Notes: generated by a model from the letters alone, not told the origin. Counted from the first letter of the stretch, positions 11,504 to 22,307 are shown. The stretch: 64,000 nucleotides of DNA from Archivesica marissinica (GCA_014843695.1 CM026390.1:92120531-92184530), one strand, 5' to 3'. Numbers and translations: made by a program.

Positions 11504-11514
11504 TTGAACCCTTT

Positions 11515-12110
11515 TCTTCATAGAGATTTAGGTTAATATACTATTATATCTCCATACAAACGGCAGCCATTTAGCTATCATGCAGTGGATAAATAGTCGC
11601 CATATCTATCCTACCTCCATAGATATTACTGGGACTTCATAGAGATTTAGGTTAATATACTATTATATCTCCATACAAACGGCAGCCATTTAGCTATCAT
11701 GCAGTGGATAAATAGTCGCCATATCTATCCCACCTCCAGAGATATTACTGGGACTACATAGAGATTTAGGTTAATATACTATTATATCTCCATACAAACG
11801 GCAGCCATTTAGCTATCATGCAGTGGATAAGTAGTCGCCATATCTATCCCACCTCCATAGATATTACTGGGACTACATAGAGATTTAGGTTAATATACTA
11901 TTATATCTCCATACAAACGGCAGCCATTTAGCTATCGTGCAGTGGATAAGTAGTCGCCATATCTATCGCACTTCCAGAGATATTACTGGGACTACATAGA
12001 GATTTAGGTTAATATACTATTATATCTCCATACAAACGACAGCCATTTAGCTATCATGCAGTGGATAAGTAGTTGCCACCTCCATAGATATTACTGGGAC
12101 TACATGAGAT
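11515..12110. repeat. About 119-bp tandem unit, 5 copies, inside the TTAA MITE
   Basis: Unit starts at 11521 and 11640 are 119 bases apart. Units carry agagatttaggttaatatac and ggcagccatttagctatc. The same unit, reversed, forms six copies at 26199-26910. Confidence 0.92.
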
Positions 12111-12142
12111 TCTAGCCTTTATTATGAACATTTGTTTGGCTA

Positions 12143-13116
12143 CTACATTGTCAATGTATGTCGTATTGGTAATGGCGTCAAGAGGTGCTTCTATGAGGGA
12201 AACGGTTAATGTATGTCGTATTGGAAATGGCATCAAGAGGTGCTTCTATGAGGGAAAGGGTTAATGTATGTCATATTGGTAATGGCATCAAGAGGTGCTT
12301 CTATGAGGGAAAGGGTTAATGTATGTCGTATTGGTAATGGCGTCAAGAGGTGCTTCTATGAGGGAAAGGGTTAATGTATGTCGTATTGGTAATGGCATCA
12401 AGAGGTGCTTCTATGAGGGAAAGGGTTAATGTATGTCGGATTGGTAATGGCATCAAGAGGTGCTTCTATGAGGGAAAGGGTTAATATATGTCGTATTGGT
12501 AATGGCGTCAAGAGGTGCTTCTATGATGGAAACGGTTAATGTATGTCGTATTGGTAATGGTGTCAAGAGGTGCTTCTATGAGGGAAAGGGTTAATGTATG
12601 TCATATTGGTAATGACATCAAGAGGTGCTTCTATGAGGGAAAGGGTTAATGTATGTCATATTGGTAATGGTGTCGAGAGGTGCTTCTATGAGGGAAAGGG
12701 TTAATGTATGTTGTATTGGTAATGGCGTGAAGAGGTGCTTCTATGAGGGAAAGGGTTAATGTATTTCGTATTGGTAATGACGTGAAGAGGTGCTTCTATG
12801 AGGGAAAGGGTTAATGTATGTCGTATTGGTAATGACGTGAAGAGGTGCTTCTATGAGGGAAAGGGTTAATGTATGTCGTATTGGTAATGGCGTGAAGAGG
12901 TGCTTCTATGAGGGAAACGGTTAATGTATGTTGTATTGGTAATGGCGTGAAGAGGTGCTTCTATGAGGGAAACGGTTAATGTATGTTGTATTGGTAATGG
13001 CGTGAAGAGGTGCTTCTATGAGGGAAAGCGTGAAGAGGTGCTTCTATGAGGGAAACGGTTAATGTATGTTGTATTGGTAATGGCGTGAAGAGGTACTTCT
13101 ATGAGGGAAACGGTTA
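12143..13116. repeat. 55-bp tandem unit, about 17 copies, derived from the MITE terminus
   Basis: Units run from ggttaatgtatgtcgtattg to aagaggtgcttctatgaggg. Each repeats the terminal inverted repeat sequence gagggaaagggttaa, so the transposon end itself has been amplified. One unit near 13028 is shortened. Confidence 0.92.
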
Positions 13117-13117
13117 A

Positions 13118-13187
13118 ATAGCATTTAAGGCTGCAATCGCGTGCTTTCTCACTTCTCCAAAAATATTCTGACCTAGAATGAGTCCTG
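13118..13187 (+). mobile_element. Right part of the interrupted hAT-like MITE
   Basis: It matches 56906-56963: atttaagg, then cgctttctcacttctcc, then ctgacctagaatga and a terminal cctg. It continues the element begun at 11371. The junction falls at the TTAA present in the uninterrupted relative. Confidence 0.7.
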
Positions 13188-13365
13188 GTTTATCGCTACT
13201 TCCTGTTCTCCATTGTTTCGCTTTGTGAATTATTGAGTTTATAATTAAGATATAATAGTGGCATGTTGTATACACGTAATTGATACAGGAAGGTTGTCTG
13301 CACTAGCGGCGTCGGCATACATGGCCGATAGCCAGGTTGGAGTTTGTAAAGATTTATGAAAAATG

Positions 13366-13905
13366 TTCCCTCTAGCAATATCGCCCAACCTCTCAGCTAA
13401 GTGGTATAAATACTCTATTCCAATGCTCACAGACGGATCTGTAGTCCAGTTGTAACACGCTGGACTGGTAATCCAGGAATCGCAGGTTCGATCCCCCGTC
13501 TGACCCTAATAAAATTAACAAGTCTTTCAGATGGGACTTTAAACCGAGGTCTTGTGTCGGTGCTGTACACCGTGCACGTAAATGAACCAGAGGAGACTCT
13601 GGATTGGTCTCTGTCTGTATCATTGCACTATCCTCCGACATCTAAATGACTTTAGGAAGCGTCGCTCATATGGGCAACTGGTAAGTAAATAAATAAAAAA
13701 CAATTTTAAAAAATGCTTGCAAAATTATGTCGGTTGAATTGTGCTATCCTCCAAAAATCTAAATTTTACTAATCTCTTCAGGAGGCGTCGCTCATATGGG
13801 CAATCGGTAGCGACGATAAATAAACGTAAAACACACATTCCCTATAGCAAAATCGCCCAACCTCTCAGCTAAGTGGTATAAATACGGTACTCTATTCCCA
13901 TACTC
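13366..13905 (+). mobile_element. SINE-A copy and partial second SINE-A tail flanked by about 60-bp direct repeats
   Basis: The SINE-A head starts gacggatctgtagtccagtt at 13432 and the body extends to about 13705. A second 3' portion (gtgctatcctcc to cgtaaaacac) follows at 13741-13831. The flanking sequence at 13366-13430 (cgcccaacctctcagctaag) recurs at 13838-13905, far too long for an ordinary target duplication, so a local segmental duplication is likely. The head has an A-box-like tagtccagt and B-box ggttcgatccc. Confidence 0.8.
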
Positions 13906-14160
13906 ACCAGAGAGATAATGGGATTAAATACGGTATAATGTTCATATACCATTTAGCAATACTGATTTATAGACATTGAAAAGCAGAATTTTAATGTAGT
14001 CATTAAAAATGATTTCATTATATTGACAATGATTGAGGGATTGGGATTAGAGGTTATATTTTTCAAGTTTCATGTTTCAGTGAAAGTTTATATATAGTTT
14101 ATGTCTTTGTTCCGGAAGAATAAATTTATTGCGAGAGAATAATTGCGTAGCTCAAGTGTC
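13906..14160. other. Plain intron spacer
   Basis: AT-rich, with no motif, ORF or repeat that I can support. Confidence 0.4.
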
Positions 14161-14905
14161 AAGTACCTGAATCTGTTATTGGACATAGATCATTCGATCA
14201 CATTGAGTGATATTAATAAATGTATAATTGGGCCTGTACAAATTAACCCTATGCCTGCTAAGTAAATAAAATCACATTTGCAAACAACATAGATCCAGAT
14301 CAGCCGTGGCGTAGCGCCACATCTGATCAGGAACTATGTTGTTTGCTATTCAGCCAAGTGTTTCACTATCCGAATAGCAAACAGCATAGAGCCTGGCCTG
14401 ATCAGACGGAACATTTTGTGCCGTCTGATCTTGTTCTATACTGTTTACAAAAGTGATTTTATCTGTCGCTAGTGTGCAAAGGGTTAATAAGTTTTCATTT
14501 TTAAATGTATAGTAACTGGTACCTGAATCTGTTATTGGTCATAGATCCTCCGATCATATAGAGTGATATTAATAAATGTATAATTGGGCCTGTACAAATT
14601 AACTCTTTACCTGCTAAGTACCGTAAATAAAATCACATTTGCAAACAACATAGATCCTGATCAGACGCGGCAAAAGTGTTTTAGCTCCACATAGATCTTG
14701 ATCAGACGTGGCCCAAGTGTTTTAGCTCCACTATCCACTATCCGAATAGCAAACAGCATAGAGCCTAGCCTGATCAGACGGAACATTTTGTGCCATCTGA
14801 TCCGGCTCTATGCAGTTTGCAAAAGTGATTTTATCTGCCGCTAGCGTGCAAAGGGTTATTAAATGTATAGTTGGACTTGTACAAATTAATAACTATGCCC
14901 TCTTC
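14161..14905. repeat. Tandemly duplicated TTAA MITE with hairpin arms (about 355-bp period)
   Basis: A TTAA-flanked element at 14243-14487 (TTAA then ccctatgcctgctaag; right end gtgcaaaggg then TTAA) and a second copy at 14599-14858 share matching left flanks (tacctgaatctgttattgg at 14165 and 14521; tataattgggcctgtac at 14222 and 14577). The whole unit was therefore duplicated in tandem, with a third flank fragment at 14862-14900. Inside each are hairpin arms such as caaacaacatagatcc pairing with a downstream complement. No coding capacity. Confidence 0.78.
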
Positions 14906-15046
14906 CCCCATCCACACCTCTTTGATACAACAAACGTTGAGTTTTTAACATTTTAAAGAATAAAATATAAAATAAATTGACCTCATTTGGAACAATTATA
15001 TTTGAAGCACACATACGGTTTGTCTGTCTGTCCGTGAATGAGTATA

Positions 15047-15532
15047 CAGTCAAGCCTGTCTTAAGCAGCCAGCCAAAGGAACCATAGAGAGTAGCTGCTT
15101 AGCACAGGTGGCTGCTTAATAGAGGTCAAATGTATAATAAAACAACTGATTGGGAATCTGGAAAATGGCTGCTTAATATAGGTTGACTGCTTAATACAGG
15201 TGACCACTAACACATGTTTGACTGTATTGGGAATCTGGAAACTGGCTGCTTAATACAGGTTGGCTGCTTAATAGAGGTGACCACTAACACAGGTTTGACT
15301 GTATTGGGAATCTGGAAACTGGCTGCTTAATGCAGGTTGGCTGCTTAATAGAGGTGACCACTAACACAGGTTTGACTGTACTGGGAATCTGGAAACTGGC
15401 TGCTTAATACAGGTTGGCTGCTTAATAGAGGTGACCACTAACACAGGTTTGACTGTATTGGGAATCTGGAAACTGGCTTCTTAATACAGGTTGGCTGCTT
15501 AATAGAGGTGACCACTAACACAGGTTTGACTG
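15047..15532. mobile_element. Mariner-like MITE with internal 77-bp tandem repeats
   Basis: Ends are cagtcaagcctgtctt at 15047 and its complement acaggtttgactg ending at 15532, each flanked by TA. TA flanks with a CAGT... inverted end are the Tc1/mariner signature. From about 15150 a 77-bp unit (ggctgcttaatagaggtgac, aacacaggtttgactgtatt) repeats about five times, and each unit contains the terminal sequence. Related copies are at 63332-63531 and at the window end. Confidence 0.78.
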
Positions 15533-15659
15533 TATTGCATACCAATCAATAGCAGCAGTGTTTCCAAGGAGGATCCCCCCTTAATTTCCAGAGTTATGAT
15601 TGTTCATCTCATTAATATCCTATAAAATCCTTGCACCAGCAGCTAGCCTCATTTTACAC

Positions 15660-15836
15660 CACAGGTCCTAGCCTGGGTTCCAGTCTGTCGATTTTTCACT
15701 TTTTAACTTCTGGCAAAATAACTTTGATATGATCTGAAACTCAATACGGCCCAATTGATTGTCTCGGTGTTAAAATATATTTATTTGACTGATCAGGCAA
15801 AATATATCAACGCCTGTTCCCAGGCTACACAGGTCC
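15660..15836. mobile_element. 159-bp MITE with perfect 9-bp target duplication
   Basis: cacaggtcc at 15660-15668 is repeated at 15828-15836. Between them the element starts tagcctggg and ends cccaggcta, perfectly inverted over 9 bases with weaker pairing beyond. The 9-bp duplication suggests a Mutator-like or related superfamily (inference). The longer relative is at 5366. Confidence 0.85.
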
Positions 15837-15878
15837 AGGAAATTGCACTACCGGTATTTAGTATTCACGTTTTCAAAA

Positions 15879-17305
15879 TGTTAGAACAAACAATTCCTTG
15901 GGCCCCACCAACTGCACTTGCAAGGCCAACTTTAACACGAAAGTAACACTGTTAGAACGAACAATTCCTAGGGCCCCACCAACTGCGCTGGCAAGGCCAA
16001 CTTTAACACGAAAGTAACACTGTTAGAACGAACAATTCCTAGGGCCCCACCAACTGCGCTGGCAAGGCCAACTTTAACACGAAAGTAACACTGTTAGAAC
16101 GAACAATTCCTAGGGCCCCACCAACTGCGCTGGCAAGGCCAACTTTAACACGAAAGTAACACTGTTAGAACGAACAATTCCTAGGGCCCCACCAACTGCG
16201 CTGGCAAGGCCAACTTTAACACGAAAGTAACACTGTTAGAACGAACAATTCCTAGGGCCCCACCAACTGCGCTGGCAAGGCCAACTTTAACACGAAAGTA
16301 ACACTGTTAGAACGAACAATTCCTAGGGCCCCACCAACTGCGCTGGCAAGGCCAACTTTAACACGAAAGTAACACTGTTAGAACGAACAATTCCTAGGGC
16401 CCCACCAACTGCGCTGGCAAGGCCAACTTTAACACGAAAGTAACACTGTTAGAACGAACAATTCCTAGGGCCCCACCAACTGCGCTGGCAAGGCCAACTT
16501 TAACACGAAAGTAACACTGTTAGAACGAACAATTCCTAGGGCCCCACCAACTGCGCTGGCAAGGCCAACTTTAACACGAAAGTAACACTGTTAGAACGAA
16601 CAATTCCTAGGGCCCCACCAACTGCGCTGGCAAGGCCAACTTTAACACGAAAGTAACACTGTTAGAACGAACAATTCCTAGGGCCCCACCAACTGCGCTG
16701 GCAAGGCCAACTTTAACACGAAAGTAACACTGTTAGAACGAACAATTCCTAGGGCCCCACCAACTGCGCTGGCAAGGCCAACTTTAACACGAAAGTAACA
16801 CTGTTAGAACGAACAATTCCTAGGGCCCCACCAACTGCGCTGGCAAGGCCAACTTTAACACGAAAGTAACACTGTTAGAACGAACAATTCCTAGGGCCCC
16901 ACCAACTGCGCTGGCAAGGCCAACTTTAACACGAAAGTAACACTGTTAGAACGAACAATTCCTAGGGCCCCACCAACTGCGCTGGCAAGGCCAACTTTAA
17001 CACGAAAGTAACACTGTTAGAACGAACAATTCCTAGGGCCCCACCAACTGCACTTGCAAGGCCAACTTTAACACGAAAGTAACACTGTTAGAACAAACAA
17101 TTCCTAGGGCCCCACCAACTGCGCTGGCAAGGCCAACTTTAACACGAAAGTATCACTGTTAGAACGAACAATTCCTAGGGCCCCACCAACTGCGCTGGCA
17201 AGGCCAACTTTAACACGAAAGTAACACTGTTAGAACGAACAATTCCTAGGGCCCCACCAACTGCGCTGGCAAGGCCAACTTTAACACGAAAGTAACACTG
17301 TTAGG
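15879..17305. repeat. 71-bp minisatellite, 20 copies, almost identical
   Basis: Units contain gaacaattcctagggcccca and gcgctggcaaggccaacttt. Starts are 71 bases apart throughout. Nearly all copies are identical. The exceptions are the first unit (ccttgggcc, cacttgc), one near 17050 (cacttgc) and single substitutions around 17090-17155. It begins 42 bases after the MITE at 15836. Confidence 0.97.
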
Positions 17306-17374
17306 TTAGCGCAATGGTGTAAATCGGGAAGCAATTGTAATATTATTCAACATTACCAAATACAATCAGATGTC
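17306..17374. other. Plain intron spacer
   Basis: Short unique sequence between the 71-bp array and a hAT-like MITE. Nothing recognisable. Confidence 0.3.
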
Positions 17375-17663
17375 CAGGGTTCATTCTAGGTCAGGGTTCA
17401 TTCTAGGTCAGAATATTTGGGAGAAGTGAGAAAGCACGTGATCACTTCCTTGAATGGTGTTCTTTGATATACTTCTGCAAAATAGGGTTAACATGCACAG
17501 TACAACCATTAAATACAACATTTGAATAGAAGGAGTGCTTTATAATGGGCCAGTGTATATTACTAGACAAAGTTTTGTTTGGGAGAAGTGGGGCCCCCAG
17601 AGGGCGAAGTCAGGGTCCCTAGGGCGACAATTTCGCCCACATCGCCCTCTAAAATGATCCCTG
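17375..17663 (-). mobile_element. hAT-like MITE with duplicated left terminus
   Basis: It is the reverse complement of the family at 56700-56963. It starts cagggttcattctaggt at 17375 with the same 17-base terminus repeated at 17392, and ends gatccctg at 17663. The interior gaaggagtgctttataatgg corresponds to the complement of 56808-56828. The doubled end may be a replication or repair error. No clean 8-bp target duplication could be matched. Confidence 0.75.
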
Positions 17664-18165
17664 GGTGTCACATGGTAAACAGGAAAGCATTTTACTGTAT
17701 TTGAACATTAATTGAAAAACAAAGCGAAACACCCGTAATAAATGTCAGAATCACATAATGGATACACCCTTAATCTGTCCCAGTAACCTCTATGGAGATA
17801 GAGTAGAGATGTTCATTGCTTGTCCATTGATTCTGATAGATAAATGGCTGTCATTTGATTGGAGATACAGTACGTAGCATAAAGACCTACCTCTCAATGG
17901 GGGAAAGGATTAAGATGATATAAATCGAAAAGAAATTAATACAGTGATAGCGGTATATTAATATTTTTCGTCCAGTTTTTGAAAGAAATTACATGATAAA
18001 TGTGTGGACTGCAACATCATGAACATGTGGGATACGCTATATTACGTTTCCGGGTTAATACAATGTGTAATGTCTGTTACCATAGAAATAAATTCGCTTT
18101 GGGATTACAGACAGACACTGTAAAGTGACGCCGTTCTTAACTACAGACCTCTAAATAGGCTTACA
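17664..18165. other. Intron with a decayed relative of the 119-bp MITE unit
   Basis: 17760-17915 resembles the 119-bp unit of the TTAA MITE (cccagtaacctctatgga, agataaatggctgtcattt, gggggaaaggattaa), heavily diverged. The rest shows no gene or repeat. Confidence 0.45.
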
Positions 18166-18364
18166 AAAAGTGTAGATCCAGATGAGCCGGCTCATGATGA
18201 GCCATCTCATCAGGATCTGCACTTTTTGCCAGGAATATTACTATTTTTAGACAAAATTACCCATTTTGATAATTGAACTGGTCCAAATGTAATTTTCTTA
18301 TTAATTTATTGGTCTAAGAATATCATGCACCAGTCCATGTCAGTTACTTGGTGTTGAATGGGTT
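18166..18364 (-). mobile_element. TTAA MITE end with hairpin
   Basis: The right end reads cttggtgttgaatgggttaa at 18345-18364, the complement of the start at 3945. Positions 18166-18230 form a stem: acaaaaagtgtagatcc pairs with ggatctgcactttttg. The left boundary is not certain. Confidence 0.6.
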
Positions 18365-18394
18365 AAAAGCATTATACATAAACCAAAAATGACA

Positions 18395-18640
18395 GCAGTC
18401 GTGATAGCTCAGTGGATGCGCGTTCGCTTCAGGTTACGAAAGGTCCGGAGTTCGAGCCCCGCTGAAGCCGTTACGATTGTGCCCTTAGGCAAGACATTTA
18501 AATTCCATGTTGCCTCTTCTCTCTCCCTCGTGGAGATGGATTCCATCAGGAATGAGGTCTCGAGAGTGATAAATATAAGTTATAAGAACTTGTTTCACAA
18601 TCGAGCTAAAATAAATTTGTATAAACTAAAAATGACAGCA
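18395..18640 (+). mobile_element. SINE-B, full length
   Basis: The tRNA-like head has gtcgtgatagctcagtggat (A box), an anticodon-like stem ttcgc/gcgaa-type around ttcagg, and ggagttcgagccc (B box). The body has cgattgtgcccttaggcaag. The tail has gagtgataaatataagttat and ends in taaaataaattt. An 89-residue open frame across it is incidental. Minus-strand or partial relatives are at 3010, 9437 and 20158. Confidence 0.85.
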
Positions 18641-18930
18641 AACTATTATTTAAATTAACACTGCCAAAATAATTAAAACTAGAAGATCATATATCACATA
18701 CATGTATGAAAAGGAATACATGAAGCCTCCACCACAACACAGTTATACCAATGAAAAGATCACAACAATGGTCTATTGATGAGAACGCTATTCATTGTCA
18801 AGCAATGTCAAAATCATTGATTAACTCTCATTGAAACCATAATGATATTCAACCTTTCACATGTTATTGTTGTTAACCTAAAGTGCTGGGAAACAATATT
18901 GCATTTACATTGTAAACTCATCGCCATTCA
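18641..18930. other. Plain intron spacer
   Basis: AT-rich intron. Nothing recognisable on either strand. Confidence 0.4.
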
Positions 18931-19467
18931 TTAAAGCGACACTACATCAGTGAAAACGAAAATTTCTACAGAATGTATTTTTCCTATTATATGGTATAAT
19001 TTTCCCCCAAATATTTGCCTCAAAAAAATGAGTATTTAAAGTAATAAACAAATGTTGTATATGCGGTTTGTTGACATAACAAAATAATGTAAATTGGGTC
19101 GACTTCCATGCGTAATACAACTCGTGTATCCTGAATAACACGATAATATGGTACATATTTACCGTTATAATCTCACATTTGTGCCTATACATATTTATTT
19201 GTAGTCTAATCTTAGTTAAATTATCCATAAACAACATTTATCTCACATTTATTATTGACTCCAATGACAAACACACGTCAGTTCAGGAGAATGGATGACT
19301 GTTATATGATATCCTACTTTCAATTTTGAAAGTTTGTAGACCACAAAAACAGTGTTTATTGATTTAATGTTAGTGTTCGAATGTATTCAGAAGAATTTGC
19401 AATAGCAATGCATTTATACGTGAAAAAATGCATTTTATTTGCTTGTTGCGATGTATTGTCGCTTTAA
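18931..19467. mobile_element. 537-bp TTAA-ended MITE
   Basis: The left end ttaaagcgacactacatc (18931-18948) and the complement of the right end ttaaagcgacaatacatc (19450-19467) match at 17 of 18 bases. Both outer tetranucleotides are TTAA, so the element used a TTAA site. This terminus (agcgaca) differs from the CCC-type ends of the other TTAA elements and may be Kolobok-like (inference). The interior shares 19251-19400 with 6010-6160. Confidence 0.75.
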
Positions 19468-20156
19468 TGCCAATATGCAAATATATTCATTGATTGCATC
19501 ACTTGTTTAATGTATTGCACAAGAACTTTCATTGTAATAACATATATATATATTTATCACGTAACTTTGCTTGCATTCAGTGTAATAACACCATATCATT
19601 ATTTCTTATATGTACACACGTGTAATAACACCTGGAAGGATTCTGATTGGTTGAGAGAATAAGCCTTATAATTTGTTAATTAATTTTTAAAGTAATCATA
19701 TTTCTATTTGTGGCGTCCATGGTTAAGCACTTAGGTCGGCTAAGCCTGCCCAGGAAAACATGTCTAGGTCCCAGCAAGGGGTTTGACATTAATGGAACAT
19801 ACATACATACATATTTGAATTGGTACATAGCGTTAATGGTAAGGAAAAACTACAATTTAGAAGAAGTCTCGAAGCAACTAAAACGCTGTTTTAAAACATA
19901 AATATAACGTTGCTTTGCACAGTGACGTCATGATACTTTAGTGACGTTATGACAATTTGCGCTGACAGTTGGTGCCAAAATGAAAGTAGCAGCGTTATTT
20001 TGTGCGAAAATATGATTAAAACCCAATATGGTAATGTGATATAAAGGATCGTAAACTCTTCGTGATTTCATACCACATATTACGAAACTCGCTCACCAAA
20101 AGGCTCACTTAATAGCAATATTCCAAAACTCGTTTCATAAAATATCGTATGATATC
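19468..20156. other. Intron with a SINE-E-like tail
   Basis: 19717-19815 (ctgcccaggaaaacatgtct and a catacatacata tail) matches the 3' part of SINE-E at 49920-50020. Otherwise AT-rich intron with no gene. Confidence 0.5.
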
Positions 20157-20157
20157 A

Positions 20158-20252
20158 CCAAGGGCACAATCGTAACGGCTCCAGCGGGGCTCGAACTCCG
20201 GACCTTTCGCACCTGAAGCGAACGTGCATCCACTGCGCTATCACGACTTCCA
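20158..20252 (-). mobile_element. SINE-B head, minus strand
   Basis: It is the complement of the SINE-B head and proximal body: gggcacaatcgtaacggctc, then ggggctcgaactccgg (complement of the B box), then gcgctatcacgac (complement of the A box). It lacks the tail. Confidence 0.75.
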
Positions 20253-20616
20253 CAATTAACTGCCCCTAGTTAGAACCACAAAACACAGTTGGAGCCACCT
20301 GGTCACGATTTAAACATGTTCACAAATCCAATTGGTAGAGTATGTGAGGTAATTCGAGGTCGCCACGATGCAAGGGTCGTAATCCATGTGGCTTCTCGCA
20401 ACACAGCCGTAATTATTTTTCATATAAGCATGTTAGAAAACTGCGAAAATAATTATGCTCTATTTATAACTTGCCTTTGAAAATGCAAAGAAATGCATTT
20501 AGAAGCCTTTAAGTTCTTGAGGTGTTTGTAAAATTAATATTAATACTTTAAAGGTGTTTTCACTAGTGATTTATGTATCTCTTCACTAGACACTAGACAT
20601 CTGTGTTTTTGTGTTG
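20253..20616. other. Plain intron spacer
   Basis: Contains a 63-residue open frame (20289-20480) with no recognisable motif. I see no reason to call it a gene. Confidence 0.4.
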
Positions 20617-20800
20617 TGTTTTACGTTTATTTATCATCGCTACCGGTTGCCCATATGAGCGACGCCTCCTGAAGAGATTAGTCAAATTTAGATTATCGGA
20701 TAATAGTGCAATGATACAGACAGAGAGAGACCCATTCTAGAGTCTCCTCTGGTTCTTTTACGTGCATGGTGTAAAGCACCGACACGAGACCTCACTAGAC
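20617..20800 (-). mobile_element. SINE-A tail fragment, minus strand
   Basis: It is the complement of the SINE-A 3' two thirds: ttacgtttatttatcatcgc, gagcgacgcctcctgaagag, gtgcaatgatacagacag. The tRNA head is missing, so it is a 5'-truncated insertion. Confidence 0.8.
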
Positions 20801-20936
20801 ACCTTTAATGTTATAGTGCCTTTATACATATAGAGGACAAATTGACTTATAATAATGTTTCCTAGAAATGTTCCAGAATCCGGAATATGATATCTGAGGC
20901 GGCTAAATTGAGATAAGATTTATTGAAACTGATGCT

Positions 20937-21285
20937 TTATGATGACGAATAGATTGACCCGAATTTACATTTACGATGACGAATATATTGACCCGAATTT
21001 ACATTTATGATGACGAATATATTGACCCGAATTTACATTTACGATGACGAATATATTGACCCGAATTTACATTTACGATGACGAATATATTGACCCGAAT
21101 TTACATTTACGATGACGAATATATTGACCCGAATTTACATTTACGATGACGAATATATTGACCCGAATTTACATTTATGATGACGAATATATTGACCCGA
21201 ATTTACATTTATGATGACGAATATATTGACCTGAATTTACATTTACGATGACGAATATATTGACCTGAATTTATATTTACGATGC
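20937..21285. repeat. 34-bp minisatellite, about 10 copies
   Basis: Units contain gatgacgaatatattgaccc and gaatttacattt. The first unit has atagattg instead of atatattg. The region upstream, 20801-20936, is plain intron. Confidence 0.95.
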
Positions 21286-22017
21286 ACGTTTTAATGCATA
21301 ATGTGCTGAGATAACGATCGGAATAATATTTCTTTATCTCTGTGCAAAGCTATTACATGCAATTTAGATAATGAAGCATGTTTATGCAAATTGTTTTGAT
21401 TGAAATTCATGTTTATTATATTGTGCTTTGTATAACATGTAGTTATGGATTTATTAGTTTCATTTCACTTCTCCCACATAATATTTTTCTGTCAGTGAAT
21501 TAGATAGATATGTATGAATTATGGATACAGTAACACAATATTTATATAGCTGTTGGAAGGGATATGTAGTCTTTTATTCGTGAAATTCAACCGTCTATTA
21601 ATATATATAGATATACCTCATGCCTGAGTAACTCTGAACGGGTTAGAATGTCAGACATTGTATGAGGTTTTGTTTTCGCTCATAGAAACGAGCCGGGTGT
21701 ACGTATATACTGTATAACACCTAATAAATGTACTAATTGGTTCCATCGTCGCAAAACAATTTTCAATGCTCACAAAGATTTGTGCAGTTTAATGCTTTGC
21801 CTTGTGTTTCAATGTTTGTTTTTCATTAGAAAACCAAATTTTACCCAAGTTAGCTATAATGAGTGTTAAATATCATTTATTATTTTTATTTACATTTAGC
21901 ATGCAACATAATAATTTATTTATGTGAGTTCAAATCTTTTATCTAAATATTATCACATGCTGCAAAAAGGAATATTACAAATTAATAAAGGCTACTGTCT
22001 TGTAGGTAATTTACTTA
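21286..22017. other. Plain intron spacer
   Basis: AT-rich intron with no supported ORF, RNA gene or repeat. Confidence 0.4.
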
Positions 22018-22307
22018 CAGACGGGTCTGTAGTCCAGTTGTTAACACGCTGGACTGGTAATCCATGGATCGCAGGATCGACCCCCTGTCTGACCCTAATA
22101 TAATTAACAGTTTTTCAGATGGGACTTTAAACCGAGGTCTCGTGTTGGTGCTGTACACCATGCACGTAAAAGAACCAGAGGAGACTCTGGAATGGGTCTC
22201 TGTCTGTATCATTGCACTATCCTACAAATATCTAAAATGACTAATCTTATCAGGAGGCGTCACTCATATGGGCAACCGGTAGCGACGATAAATAAACGTA
22301 AAACACA
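22018..22307 (+). mobile_element. SINE-A, full length
   Basis: Head cagacgggtctgtagtccag, B-box-like gcaggatcgacccc (degenerate), body gatgggactttaaaccgagg, and tail tagcgacgataaataaacgt. It is one of six copies or large fragments on the + strand. Confidence 0.85.

Larger units (their letters stand above)
11504..13117 (-). mobile_element. TTAA-flanked MITE with two internal minisatellites, nested in a hAT-like MITE
   Basis: The left end is TTGA then acccttttcttcatagagat at 11504. The right end is tgagggaaacgg then TTAA at 13117. Both correspond, reversed, to the ends of the 26009-26928 copy. The interior holds about five copies of a roughly 119-bp unit (11515-12110) and about 17 copies of a 55-bp unit (12143-13116). 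TTAA duplications with CCCTT termini point to the piggyBac type, though Kolobok also uses TTAA. No transposase is present. Confidence 0.8.
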
